32,274 bases of DNA from Pseudomonadota bacterium (GTDB taxonomy: Bacteria; Pseudomonadota; Gammaproteobacteria; Burkholderiales; Burkholderiaceae_C): positions 1 to 32,274 of the forward strand of contig JAFECX010000172.1 of the NCBI GenBank assembly GCA_018241895.1, read 5' to 3'. Position numbers and translations under genes: made by a program. This document shows positions 1 through 7,913 of this stretch, piece by piece. The first letter of the stretch is position 1. Each line of letters begins with the position of its first letter. Under the pieces are notes generated by a model that was not told the DNA's origin, made no database searches, and worked only from the letters and a program-made list of their open reading frames with translations.

Positions 1-761
1 AGCTCGTCGCGCGCGCGGCCGACGAGGCCGCCGTCGCGATCGACGACTTCGAACTCGTCGACACCGGGCCGGGCGGCGCGCAGGCCGCCGCGCGCGCCGT
101 GGCGCTGGCGCGCGCCGGCGCGCTGGCCGCGCTGATGAAGGGCTCGCTGCACACCGACGAACTGATGTCGGCGGTGGTCCACCGCGACCACGGCCTGCGC
201 GGCACCCGGCGCGTGAGCCACGCCTTCCTGTTCGACCTGCCGCGCTACCACAAGCTGATCGCGCTGGCCGACTGCGTCGTCAACATCGCGCCGCATCTGC
301 CCGCCAAGCGCGACATCCTGGCCAATGCGCTGGACCTGCTGCGGGGGCTGGGGCTCGAGCAGCCCAAGGTCGGCGTCGTCTGCGCCGTCGAGACCGTGAA
401 CCCGGCGATCGCGGCGACGCAGGATGCGAAGGCCCTGGCCGACATGGCCGCTCGCGGCGAGTTCGGTCGCGCCGTGGTCGAAGGGCCGCTGGGCTTCGAC
501 AACGCCTACTCGGCCGAGGCGGCGCGCATCAAGCGCATCGACTCCGACGTGGCCGGCGATGCCGACCTGCTGCTGGTGCCCGACCTGAACGCCGGCAACA
601 TGCTCTACAAGAGCTTCAACTACGTCGGCGGCGGCGATGCGGCCGGCCTCGTGCTCGGCACGCGCGTGCCCATCGTGCTGACGTCGCGCGCCGACACGCT
701 GCAGGCGCGCGTCGCCTCGGCGGCGCTGGCGATGCTGCAGTCAAGCTCCCTTCGTGGGTAA
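1..761 (+). CDS. Phosphate acetyl/butyryltransferase family protein, C-terminal part (5' end outside window)
   Basis: The frame is open from base 3 to the TAA at 759-761, giving 252 visible residues. The sequence matches the C-terminal acyltransferase domain of the PTA/PTB family, including the bifunctional enoyl-CoA hydratase/phosphate acetyltransferase fusions common in Burkholderiales. Recognisable family segments are MKGSLHTDELM, RRVSHAFLFDLP, IAPHLPAKRDILANA, EGPLGFDNAYS and VPDLNAGNMLYKSF. These enzymes move acyl groups between CoA and phosphate in the cytoplasm, often next to an acetate or butyrate kinase gene. Whether a MaoC-like hydratase domain precedes it cannot be seen. The stop is followed by 125 bases with no gene before soeA, so it is probably a separate transcription unit. 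The family call is firm; the substrate and the fusion status are not. Confidence 0.82.
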   Translation, partial: LVARAADEAAVAIDDFELVDTGPGGAQAAARAVALARAGALAALMKGSLHTDELMSAVVHRDHGLRGTRRVSHAFLFDLPRYHKLIALADCVVNIAPHLPAKRDILANALDLLRGLGLEQPKVGVVCAVETVNPAIAATQDAKALADMAARGEFGRAVVEGPLGFDNAYSAEAARIKRIDSDVAGDADLLLVPDLNAGNMLYKSFNYVGGGDAAGLVLGTRVPIVLTSRADTLQARVASAALAMLQSSSLRG

Positions 762-886
762 GCGCGCGTACTCCTTCGAGGTAATAGACGCTACAAGCAC
801 GCGTTGCACCTAATCGCGGACCGGGTCGGGGTGGGCAGGACCTGCCCGCGCCATCCGCAAGCGGCCTTCACGAACACCCTTCAGAC

Positions 887-3820
887 ATGGCGCAGTCCCC
901 CTTGCACGATCCGCTGAGCGACCCCGACGCCTCGGCCGCGTACGAAGTGCGCAAGACCACCTGCTACATGTGCGCCTGCCGCTGCGGCATCCGGGTGCAC
1001 CTGAAGGACGGCCAGGTGCGCTACATCGACGGCAACCCCGACCACCCGCTGAACCAGGGCGTGATCTGCGCCAAGGGCAGTGCGGGGATCATGAAGCAGT
1101 ATTCGCCGGCGCGGCTGACGCGCCCGCTCAAGCGCCGCGAGGGGGCGCCGCGCGGCGCCGGCGACTTCGTCGAGATCGAGTGGGAGGAGGCCTACTCGAC
1201 GCTCGCCGAGCGGCTGGCGAAGATCCGCGCCAGCGACCCCAAGAAGTTCGCGCTCTTCACGGGGCGCGACCAGATGCAGGCGCTCACGGGGCTGTTCGCG
1301 CGCCAGTACGGCACCCCCAACTACGCGGCGCACGGGGGCTTTTGCTCGGTCAACATGGCCGCCGGCCTCATCTACACGATCGGCGGCTCGTTCTGGGAGT
1401 TCGGCGGCCCCGACCTCGATCGCGCGCGGCTGTTCGTGATGATCGGCACCGCCGAGGATCACCACAGCAACCCGCTCAAGATCGCGATCGCCAAGTTCAA
1501 GCGCGCGGGCGGGCGCTTCGTCTCGATCAACCCGGTGCGCACGGGCTACTCGGCGGTGGCCGACGAATGGGTGCCGATCCGGCCCGGCACCGACGGCGCC
1601 TTCTTGCTCGCGGTGATCCACGAGATCGTCGCCAAGGGCCTGTACGACCGCGAGTTCGTCGTGCAGTACACGAACGGCGGCGAGCTCGTGAACCTGGACG
1701 CCGCGCACGACGAGTACGGCATGTTCGTGCGCACCGAGGTGCCGCAGGAGGAGGCCTGCTACGACCCGCAGAACAAGCTCTGGTGGGACCGCCACACGAA
1801 CCGGCCCGTGCTCAGCCACGCGAGCGGCGCCGACCCGTTCCTGCGCGGCGAGTTCCGGCTCGCCGACGGCACGCCGGTCAAGCCCGCGTTCCAGCTGCTG
1901 CAAGAGCGCGTGCAGGACTACACGCCCGAATGGGCCGAGGCCATCACCGGCATCCCGGCGGCGACCATCCGCCGCCTGGCGCACGAGATGGGCATCACCG
2001 CGCGCGACCAGCGCATCGAGCTGCCGATCGCCTGGACCGACGCCTGGGGCCGCGAGCACGACACCGTGAGCGGCAATCCGGTGGCCTTCCACGCCATGCG
2101 CGGGCTGGCCGCGCACAGCAACGGCTTTCAGACCATCCGCGCGCTCGGCGTGCTGATGTCGCTGCTGGGCACGATCGACCGGCCCGGCGGCTTTCGCCAC
2201 AAGCCGCCCTATCCGCGCCCGATCCCGCCGTGCGCGCGCACGCCCAACGACCCGCGCGCAGTGCAGCCCAACCATCCGCTGGACGGCGCGCCGCTGGGCT
2301 GGCCGAGCGATCCCGACGACCTGTTCGTGAACGACGACGGCTCGCCGGTGCGCATCGACAAGGCCTTCTCGTGGGAGTACCCGCTGGCCGTGCACGGGCT
2401 GATGCACAACGTCATCACCAACGCCTGGCGCGGCAACCCGTACCGCATCGACACGCTGCTGATCTTCATGGCCAACATGTCGTGGAACTCCACCATGAAC
2501 ACGGCCGAGGTCAGGAAGATGCTCGAAGACCGCGACGAGGGCGGCGAGTACAAGATCCCGTTCCTCGTCGTCGCCGACGCCTTCCAGTCCGAGATGACGG
2601 CCTTCGCCGACCTCGTGCTGCCCGACACCACCTACCTCGAGCGCCACGACGTGATGTCGATGCTCGACCGGCCGATCTCCGAGTTCGACGGCCCGGTGGA
2701 CGCGGTGCGCATCCCGGTCGTGCCGCCCAGCGGCCAGTGCAGGCCGTTCCAGGACGTGCTGATCGAGCTGGCGACGCGCCTCGAGCTCCCGGCCTTCGTC
2801 GGCAAGGGCGGCGAACGCAAGTTCCGCGACTACCCCGACTTCGTCGTCAACTACGAGACCGAGCCGGGCTCGGGCATCGGCTTTCTCGCCGGCTGGCGCG
2901 GCAAGGGCGGCGAGAAGTCGCTCGTCGGCGAGCCCAACCCGAGGCAGTGGGAGATGTACGCGCAGCACGACTGCGTCTACCACCACGTGCTGCCGCGCAG
3001 CTACCAGTACATGCGCAACTGGAACCAGGGCTATCTCGAGTGGAGCCGCGCGCACCGCATCACGCGCTACGCCGAACCGATCCTGATCCACCTGTACTCC
3101 GAGGTGCTGCAGCGCTTTCGCCTCGCCGCGCAGGGGCGCGGCCTGACGCGCAAGCCGCCCCAGGCGCAGAGAAAGCGCATCGAGACCTACTTCGACCCGC
3201 TGCCCTTCTACTACGAGCCGCTCGAGGCGCAGCTGACCGACAAGCACCGCTACCCGCTGGCCGCGGTGACGCAGCGCCCGATGGCGATGTACCACTCGTG
3301 GGACGCGCAGAACGCCTGGCTGCGCCAGATCCACACCTACAACCTCCTGTACATCAACACGCAGACGGCGCGCGCGGCCGGCATCGCCGACGGCGACTGG
3401 GTGACGGTCGAGTCGCCCTGGGGCCGCGTGCGCTGCAAGGCCGCGCACACGCAGGCCGTGGAGCCGGGCACGGTGTGGACCTGGAACGCGATCGGCAAGG
3501 CCGCGGGGGCGTGGAACCTCGAGCCCGACGCCAACGAGTCGCGCGAAGGCTTCCTGCTCAACCACCTGATCAGCGAGGAGCTGCCCGAGCGCGGCAGCGA
3601 CCATCGCGTCTCCAACTCCGACCCCGTCACCGGCCAGGCCGGCTGGTACGACGTGCGCGTGCGCGTCGTCAAGGCCGACGCGCAGGCGAGTGCGGCCAGC
3701 GAGCCGGCGTTCCAGCCGCTGCCCGCCTACCCGGGCATGGCGGCGCGGCCGCGCGAGATCGTCTCGCTGCGCGCGCTGACGCGCACGCTGGCCGGCAAGC
3801 CCAAGGGCGGTGTGCGATGA
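887..3820 (+). CDS. soeA: Sulfite dehydrogenase (quinone) molybdopterin subunit SoeA
   Basis: A 977-residue molybdopterin oxidoreductase of the DMSO reductase superfamily. The N-terminus has the [4Fe-4S] pattern C26-x2-C29-x3-C33-x27-C61 (CYMCACRC ... GVICAKG) and no twin-arginine signal, as expected for SoeA, which faces the cytoplasm. The molybdopterin-binding core (about residues 70-720) has FTGRDQMQ, GGFCSVNMAAG, MIGTAEDHHSNP and VLPDTTYLERHDV. The C-terminal dinucleotide-binding domain (about 790-930) has YHSWDAQNAWLRQIH and WTWNAIGKAAGAW. Length and the order with an FeS subunit and a membrane anchor match SoeABC, which oxidises cytoplasmic sulfite to sulfate and reduces quinone. The gene overlaps soeB by four bases (ATGA). 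No good Shine-Dalgarno sequence is visible before the ATG. Related catalytic subunits (polysulfide or thiosulfate reductases) are the alternative; lack of a Tat signal and the nearby sulfite exporter argue for sulfite. Confidence 0.88.
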   Translation: MAQSPLHDPLSDPDASAAYEVRKTTCYMCACRCGIRVHLKDGQVRYIDGNPDHPLNQGVICAKGSAGIMKQYSPARLTRPLKRREGAPRGAGDFVEIEWEEAYSTLAERLAKIRASDPKKFALFTGRDQMQALTGLFARQYGTPNYAAHGGFCSVNMAAGLIYTIGGSFWEFGGPDLDRARLFVMIGTAEDHHSNPLKIAIAKFKRAGGRFVSINPVRTGYSAVADEWVPIRPGTDGAFLLAVIHEIVAKGLYDREFVVQYTNGGELVNLDAAHDEYGMFVRTEVPQEEACYDPQNKLWWDRHTNRPVLSHASGADPFLRGEFRLADGTPVKPAFQLLQERVQDYTPEWAEAITGIPAATIRRLAHEMGITARDQRIELPIAWTDAWGREHDTVSGNPVAFHAMRGLAAHSNGFQTIRALGVLMSLLGTIDRPGGFRHKPPYPRPIPPCARTPNDPRAVQPNHPLDGAPLGWPSDPDDLFVNDDGSPVRIDKAFSWEYPLAVHGLMHNVITNAWRGNPYRIDTLLIFMANMSWNSTMNTAEVRKMLEDRDEGGEYKIPFLVVADAFQSEMTAFADLVLPDTTYLERHDVMSMLDRPISEFDGPVDAVRIPVVPPSGQCRPFQDVLIELATRLELPAFVGKGGERKFRDYPDFVVNYETEPGSGIGFLAGWRGKGGEKSLVGEPNPRQWEMYAQHDCVYHHVLPRSYQYMRNWNQGYLEWSRAHRITRYAEPILIHLYSEVLQRFRLAAQGRGLTRKPPQAQRKRIETYFDPLPFYYEPLEAQLTDKHRYPLAAVTQRPMAMYHSWDAQNAWLRQIHTYNLLYINTQTARAAGIADGDWVTVESPWGRVRCKAAHTQAVEPGTVWTWNAIGKAAGAWNLEPDANESREGFLLNHLISEELPERGSDHRVSNSDPVTGQAGWYDVRVRVVKADAQASAASEPAFQPLPAYPGMAARPREIVSLRALTRTLAGKPKGGVR

Positions 3821-4551
3821 CCCGCAAGCAGCTCGCGCTCGTCATCGACCTCAACGTGTGCGTCGGCTGCCACGCCTGCGTGACCAGCTGCAAGGAGTGG
3901 AACACGAGCGGCGCGGCCGGGCCGCTGAGCGACCAGCAGCCCTACGGCGCCGACCCCAGCGGCACCTTCTTCAACCGCGTGCAGACCTTCGAGGTCGGCG
4001 AGTTCCCGTTCACCGAGACGGTGCACTTCCCCAAGAGCTGCCTGCACTGCGAGGAGCCGCCGTGCGTTCCGGTGTGCCCGACCGGCGCCTCGTACAAGCG
4101 GGCCGAGGACGGCATCGTGCTCGTCGACTACGACAAGTGCATCGGCTGCAAGTACTGCAGCTGGGCCTGTCCGTACGGGGCGCGCGAGTTCGACGAGAAC
4201 CAGCGCGTGATGAAGAAGTGCACGCTGTGCGTGGACCGCATCTACGACCTCGCGCTGCCCGAACGCGACCGCCTGCCCGCGTGCGTCAAGGCCTGCCCGA
4301 CCTCGGCGCGCCTGTTCGGCGACATCCACGACCCCGACTCGGAGGTCGCGCGCGCGATCCGCGAGCAAGGCGGCTACGTCCTGATGCCCGAGTGGGGCAC
4401 GCAGCCGGCGAACCACTACCTGCCGCGGCGCAAGACGCGCATGCAGATCCATCCCGACGAGCTCGAGCGCGTCGACAACCCGCTCGTCGTCGAAGGCCAC
4501 CTGCCCAAGCCCGCCGACGATGCCGCGACGTTCGAGGACGCGAGCGTCTGA
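3817..4551 (+). CDS. soeB: Sulfite dehydrogenase iron-sulfur subunit SoeB
   Basis: A 244-residue ferredoxin-type subunit with four cysteine clusters: NVCVGCHACVTSCKEW near residue 14, CLHCEEPPCVPVCPTG near 85, CIGCKYCSWACPYG near 108, and CTLC with the later CVKACPTSAR. This is the four-cluster arrangement of DmsB/NrfC/SoeB proteins, which pass electrons from the molybdenum subunit to the membrane anchor. There is no signal peptide, in keeping with a cytoplasm-facing complex. The ATG lies on the soeA stop (ATGA), so translation is probably coupled. The C-terminal 40 residues after the last cluster (HPDELERVDNP region) are acidic and hydrophilic. The identity as SoeB rests on its place between soeA and soeC. 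Confidence 0.88.
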   Translation: MTRKQLALVIDLNVCVGCHACVTSCKEWNTSGAAGPLSDQQPYGADPSGTFFNRVQTFEVGEFPFTETVHFPKSCLHCEEPPCVPVCPTGASYKRAEDGIVLVDYDKCIGCKYCSWACPYGAREFDENQRVMKKCTLCVDRIYDLALPERDRLPACVKACPTSARLFGDIHDPDSEVARAIREQGGYVLMPEWGTQPANHYLPRRKTRMQIHPDELERVDNPLVVEGHLPKPADDAATFEDASV

Positions 4552-4569
4552 GCACGCGAGGCCCATGCG

Positions 4570-5559
4570 ATGAAACCCACCTGGTCCGTCATCCTGCTCA
4601 CGACGCTGATCGGCGCCGGGCAGGGCCTGTTCCTCGCGCTGGCGACGCTGCAGATCTATGCGCTGGTCGGGCTGCTGCCGCCGGCCGAGGGCCACGCGCT
4701 CGTCGTCGCCGGCTCGGCGGCGGCCTTCGTGCTGCTGGCGGCGGGCCTGCTGGCGTCGTTCTTCCACCTCGGGCGGCCCGAGCGCGCCTGGCGCACGGCG
4801 GCGAAGTGGCGCACCTCGTGGCTGTCGCGCGAGGTGATCGCGCTGCCGGCCTTCATGGCCGCTGTGGCGCTGTACGGGCTGCTGTACGCCACGCAGTGGA
4901 ACCCGGTGCTGGTGAGCACGGCGCGCGGCGTCGCGATCGACGCCGCGCTCGTCGTCGCCGTCGCCGGCAGCGTGCTCGCCTTCGTGCTCTTCCTGTGCAC
5001 CGGCATGATCTACGCGGCGATCCGCTTCTTCGCCGAGTGGCACACGCCGCTCACGCCGCTCAACTACACGCTGATGGGCGGCGCCTCGGGCTTCACGCTC
5101 GGCGCCGCCCTGGCCGCGATCTACGAGCCCGGGCGCGTCGCCTTCCTCGCCGACTGGGCGATCGTGCTGACGCTGGCCGCGGCGCTCGGCCGCTGGGCGT
5201 CGCTCGTGCGCAATGCGCGCCTCGTGCCGCGCTCGACCGTGCAGTCGGCGATCGGCATCAAGCATCCGGTGGTCGTGCAGCGCTCGATGGGTTTCATGGG
5301 CGGCTCGTTCAACACGCGCGAGTTCTTCCACGGCGCCTCGGCGCGCCGGCTGCGCCTGGTCAAGCCGGCGTTCGCACTGCTGGCCTTCGCGCTGCCGCTG
5401 GCGCTGCTCGCGCTGGGCCGCGTGCAGCCGGGCGCCGCCGCGGCGGGCACGCTGCTGGCCGCGTTCGGCGTGCAGTACATCGGTCTGCTGGCCGAGCGCT
5501 GGTTCTTCTTCGCGCAGGCGCGGCATCCGCAGAACCTGTACTACCAGGCGGTCTCGTGA
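4570..5559 (+). CDS. soeC: Sulfite dehydrogenase membrane anchor SoeC (DmsC/NrfD-like)
   Basis: A 329-residue integral membrane protein with about eight hydrophobic segments, starting MKPTWSVILLTTLIGAGQG. The early motif FFHLGRPERAWRTAAKWRTSW is typical of DmsC-family anchors. Such anchors bind quinone and receive electrons from the FeS subunit, here completing the sulfite:quinone oxidoreductase. The start is 18 bases after the soeB stop and is preceded by a two-codon ATG CGA TGA that overlaps the soeC ATG. The stop TGA shares its last base with the ATG of the next gene. About residues 240-250 the motif GGSFNTREFFHG is also found in many anchors of this group. No heme-binding residues can be assigned by eye. 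Confidence 0.85.
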   Translation: MKPTWSVILLTTLIGAGQGLFLALATLQIYALVGLLPPAEGHALVVAGSAAAFVLLAAGLLASFFHLGRPERAWRTAAKWRTSWLSREVIALPAFMAAVALYGLLYATQWNPVLVSTARGVAIDAALVVAVAGSVLAFVLFLCTGMIYAAIRFFAEWHTPLTPLNYTLMGGASGFTLGAALAAIYEPGRVAFLADWAIVLTLAAALGRWASLVRNARLVPRSTVQSAIGIKHPVVVQRSMGFMGGSFNTREFFHGASARRLRLVKPAFALLAFALPLALLALGRVQPGAAAAGTLLAAFGVQYIGLLAERWFFFAQARHPQNLYYQAVS

Positions 5560-6584
5560 TGCGCGCGCGCGCGCTGCGGCAGAGCGCGCGGCACGCGCCT
5601 TGCCAGAGCGCGCGGCACGCGCACTGCCAGAGCGCGCGGCACGCGCCGTGGCGCAGCGCGCGGCACGCGCTGGCCCTGATGGCTCTCGTGCTGCCGGCGC
5701 TCGCGCTTGCGGCCGGCGATGCGGCATCGGGCAGCGAGCCGCCGTGGTGGGTGTGGCCGCTGGGCCTGTTCGTCGCGTCGTTCGCGATGGGCATCGTCGC
5801 GGTGCCGGCCGGCATCGGCGGGGGCACGCTGTTCGTGCCGATCGTCGGCAGTTTCTTCCCCTTCCACCTCGACTTCGTGCGTGGTGCTGGCCTGCTCGTC
5901 GCGCTGGCCAGCGCGCTGTCGGCCGGGCCGATGCTGCTGCGCAGCGGGCTGGGCAGCCTGCGGCTGGCGCTGCCGCTGGCGCTGCTCGCGTCGGCCTCGT
6001 CGATCGTCGGCGCGATCCTCGGCCTGGCGATGCCGGTGGCGCTGGTGCAGATGCTGCTCGGCGGCCTCGTGCTCGGCATCGTCGTGCTGATGTTCGTCTC
6101 GAAGAAGTCGGAATACCCGCAGGTGGACGCACCCGACCGGCTGGCGCAGGCGCTGGCGCTGCACGGCGTCTTCGTCGACGGCGCGTCGGGACGCACCGTC
6201 CAGTGGCAGGTCCACCGCACGGCGGCGGGCCTGGTGCTCTTTCTCGGCATCGGCGTGCTGGCCGGCATGTTCGGCATCGGCGCCGGCTGGGCCAACGTGC
6301 CGGTGCTCAACCTGCTGCTGGGGGCGCCGCTCAAGCTGGCGGCGGGCACCTCGGGGCTGGTGCTTTCGCTCGTCGACTCGTCGGCGGCCTGGGTCTACAT
6401 CAACAAGGGGGCCGTGCTGCCGATGGTGGCGGTGCCCTCGGTGATCGGCATGATGCTCGGGGCGCGCATCGGCGCGCGGCTGCTGCAGGTGCTGCCGGCC
6501 CGGGTGGTGCGCCGGCTGGTGATCGCAGTGCTGCTGTTCGCCGGTGCGCGTGCGCTACTCAAGGGCATGGGGGTGTGGCCATGA
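5559..6584 (+). CDS. TauE/SafE family sulfite exporter-like membrane permease
   Basis: A 341-residue membrane protein whose core (about residue 60 to the end) is a TauE/SafE (DUF81) permease. It has two repeated halves, PAGIGGGTLFVPIVGSFFPF and FGIGAGWANVPVLNLLLGAP, separated by a hydrophilic loop around SKKSEYPQVDAPDR. Members export sulfite, sulfoacetate or similar organosulfur anions. Directly after soeABC, export of excess sulfite is the natural reading, but direction and substrate are inference. The first 40 residues are unusual: they contain four copies of an eight-residue unit (QSARHAPC-like) encoded by a 24-bp tandem repeat. An in-frame ATG at 5679 follows the repeat and would give a normal hydrophobic N-terminus (MALVLPALALAAG). 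The start at 5559 overlaps the soeC stop by one base, so both starts are plausible. The stop lies in ATGA, which opens a 21-codon mini-ORF. Confidence 0.8.
   Translation: MRARALRQSARHAPCQSARHAHCQSARHAPWRSARHALALMALVLPALALAAGDAASGSEPPWWVWPLGLFVASFAMGIVAVPAGIGGGTLFVPIVGSFFPFHLDFVRGAGLLVALASALSAGPMLLRSGLGSLRLALPLALLASASSIVGAILGLAMPVALVQMLLGGLVLGIVVLMFVSKKSEYPQVDAPDRLAQALALHGVFVDGASGRTVQWQVHRTAAGLVLFLGIGVLAGMFGIGAGWANVPVLNLLLGAPLKLAAGTSGLVLSLVDSSAAWVYINKGAVLPMVAVPSVIGMMLGARIGARLLQVLPARVVRRLVIAVLLFAGARALLKGMGVWP
5580..5675 (+). repeat. Four-copy 24-bp in-frame tandem repeat in the TauE-like gene
   Basis: Units at 5580-5603, 5604-5627, 5628-5651 and 5652-5675. The first three differ only in their last bases; the fourth is more diverged at its ends. 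All share the core AGCGCGCGGCACGCG. Because 24 is a multiple of three, gain or loss of a unit changes the protein by eight residues without changing frame. The repeat lies between two possible start codons (5559 and 5679). Confidence 0.9.
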
Positions 6585-6646
6585 TCGTGTCGCCCGGTTT
6601 GCGAATGCGCGTCGCGCGCCACGCTGCGCACGGGGGCGCCGGATGA
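6581..6646 (+). other. Bridging mini-ORF (21 codons) between the TauE-like gene and the next gene
   Basis: The ATG at 6581 overlaps the upstream stop (ATGA at 6581-6584). The frame stays open for 21 codons and ends in the TGA at 6644-6646, which overlaps the ATG of the downstream gene at 6643. The peptide (begins MIVSPGLRMRV, ends GGAG) has no recognised domain. Third positions are GC in 16 of 20 codons, less than in flanking genes, so the act of translation (coupling) is more likely to matter than the peptide. It could be chance. Confidence 0.3.
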
Positions 6647-7068
6647 TGCCGCCGGCGCCCGACGCGGTGGCACAGCCGGCCGAGCAGCTGCGCTACGCGC
6701 GACTGCTCGATTGGGGCACGCGCATCGGCTTGCTCGTGCTGCTGGCCAGCTTTGCCGCCTATGTGCTGGGGCTGGCCGAGGCGCACGTGGCGCCCGCGCG
6801 ATTGCCGCAGTTGTGGCAGCACCCGGTGGGCCGCTACCTCGAGCTCACCGACTCGCCCTCGGGCTGGGGCTGGCTCGCGCTCGTGCATCGCGGCGACATC
6901 GCCGGCCTGGTCGGCATCGCCATCCTCGCCGGCTGCTCGGTCCTTGCACTGCTCGCGCTCGTCCCGCTGTATCTGCGCCGCGGCGAGCGTGCCTTCGTCG
7001 TCCTGTGCATCGCGGAGGTTGCGGTCGTCCTGCTCGCCGCCTCGGGCCTGCTGGCCGGGGGGCACTGA
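6643..7068 (+). CDS. Small integral membrane protein of the sulfite operon, function unknown
   Basis: A 141-residue protein with three hydrophobic segments: WGTRIGLLVLLASFAAYVLG, a central GDIAGLVGIAILAGCSVLALLALVPLYL, and a C-terminal VVLCIAEVAVVLLAASGLLA. Between the first two is a conserved-looking soluble stretch with LPQLWQHPVGRYLEL and PSGWGWLALVHRGD. I do not recognise a named family with certainty; proteins of this layout accompany TauE-type exporters and sulfur-oxidation genes in betaproteobacteria. The start is ATG 6643 or 6646; 6643 overlaps the stop of the preceding mini-ORF. The frame is also open upstream to an ATG at 6544 inside the exporter gene, but that stretch is arginine-rich and reads as a shadow. 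Three bases separate it from the usp gene, so it is in the same operon. Confidence 0.6.
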   Translation: MMPPAPDAVAQPAEQLRYARLLDWGTRIGLLVLLASFAAYVLGLAEAHVAPARLPQLWQHPVGRYLELTDSPSGWGWLALVHRGDIAGLVGIAILAGCSVLALLALVPLYLRRGERAFVVLCIAEVAVVLLAASGLLAGGH

Positions 7069-7070
7069 CG

Positions 7071-7913
7071 ATGCGCCCGCCGTTTGCGCGCCTGCTGCTG
7101 GCCAGCGAGCACGGCGAGCACGACGCCGGCGCCGAGGCGCTGGCCTTCGCGCTGGCCGTGCACTGCGCGCTGCCGCTGCGCGCCGTGCTGCCGTTGCTGA
7201 GCAATCCGGAGTTCGAGGCGGTGGCGCCGCAGCTGGCTGCGCGCCGGGACGCCGAGGCGGCGCGCGCGCGCGCGGCGCTGCAGCTCGAGGCGCAGGCGCG
7301 CGGCGTCGTGCTCGAGCTGCGCGTGCGCCGCGGGCCGGAGCTCTACGCCGAGATCGTCGCCGAGGCGCGCGAGGCGGCGGCCGAGCTGATCGTCATCCGC
7401 CGGCGTGGCCGCCGCGGGCTGCTCGCCAACCTGCTGATCGGCGAGATGGTGAGCCAGGTGGTGGCGCACGCGCCGTGCAGCGTGCTCGTCGTGCCGCGCA
7501 GCGCGCGCATGTGGCAGCGCGGCGTGCTCGTCGGCGTCGATCCGGGCGCACCGGACGTGGGCGCGCTGGCGCAGGCAGCGGCGCTCGCCGCCGAGTGCCG
7601 CTTGCCGCTGTGGCTGGTCTGCGTGGCCGAGGGCGCCGCCGCGGCGGCCGCGGCCGAAACGGTGCTGGCCGACATGCTCGAGCGCGCGCGCGCGCGCCAC
7701 GGCGAGGTCCGGGGGGAAGTGCGAGCCGGACGCGTCCATCAGGCACTGATCGACGCGGCGCGCGAGCACGCGGCCGACCTGCTGGTGGTCGCGCGCCACG
7801 GCGGCGCCAACGTCGCGCGGGCGTGGATCGGCGGCACGGCGCAGAAGGTGATCGGGCTGGCCGAATGCCCGGTCCTCGTCCATGTGACGGCTGCCGCGGG
7901 CAGCAGGCGATGA
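7071..7913 (+). CDS. Universal stress protein with two Usp domains
   Basis: A 280-residue cytoplasmic protein with two tandem UspA folds, about residues 4-140 and 143-275. The first ends with GRRGLLANLLIGEMVSQVV followed by the closing strand CSVLVVPR. The second ends with HGGANVARAWIGGTAQKVI and CPVLVHV. The usual nucleotide-binding pattern (G-x2-G-x9-G-S/T) is imperfect in both halves: only seven residues lie between the glycines in the first, followed by GE rather than GS. ATP binding is therefore doubtful. It is the last gene of the soe operon, two bases after the membrane protein, which suggests a stress role tied to sulfite. The stop lies in ATGA, giving a possible 55-codon frame downstream (7910-8077) that I do not accept as a gene. 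Confidence 0.82.
   Translation: MRPPFARLLLASEHGEHDAGAEALAFALAVHCALPLRAVLPLLSNPEFEAVAPQLAARRDAEAARARAALQLEAQARGVVLELRVRRGPELYAEIVAEAREAAAELIVIRRRGRRGLLANLLIGEMVSQVVAHAPCSVLVVPRSARMWQRGVLVGVDPGAPDVGALAQAAALAAECRLPLWLVCVAEGAAAAAAAETVLADMLERARARHGEVRGEVRAGRVHQALIDAAREHAADLLVVARHGGANVARAWIGGTAQKVIGLAECPVLVHVTAAAGSRR

Noticed and set aside
833..847. Inverted repeat GGGCAGG-A-CCTGCCC before soeA
   Set aside because: One-base loop, no T tract and no link to a promoter; too little to call an operator or terminator.
881..3604. A 907-codon open frame on the minus strand opposite soeA
   Set aside because: Antisense to a clear SoeA gene; composition is Arg/Ala/Val/His-rich without domains. It results from the strong GC third-position bias.
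3810..5558. Plus-strand open frame joined to the TauE-like gene upstream of 5559
   Set aside because: It overlaps soeB and soeC in another frame; only the part from 5559 has membrane-protein character.
5580..5675. CRISPR array
   Set aside because: The units are directly adjacent with no spacers, in frame within a gene.
5360..6349. Minus-strand frame opposite the TauE-like gene containing repeats of CRALWQGA-like sequence
   Set aside because: The repeat is the antisense reading of the 24-bp repeat; the plus-strand frame is the recognisable gene.
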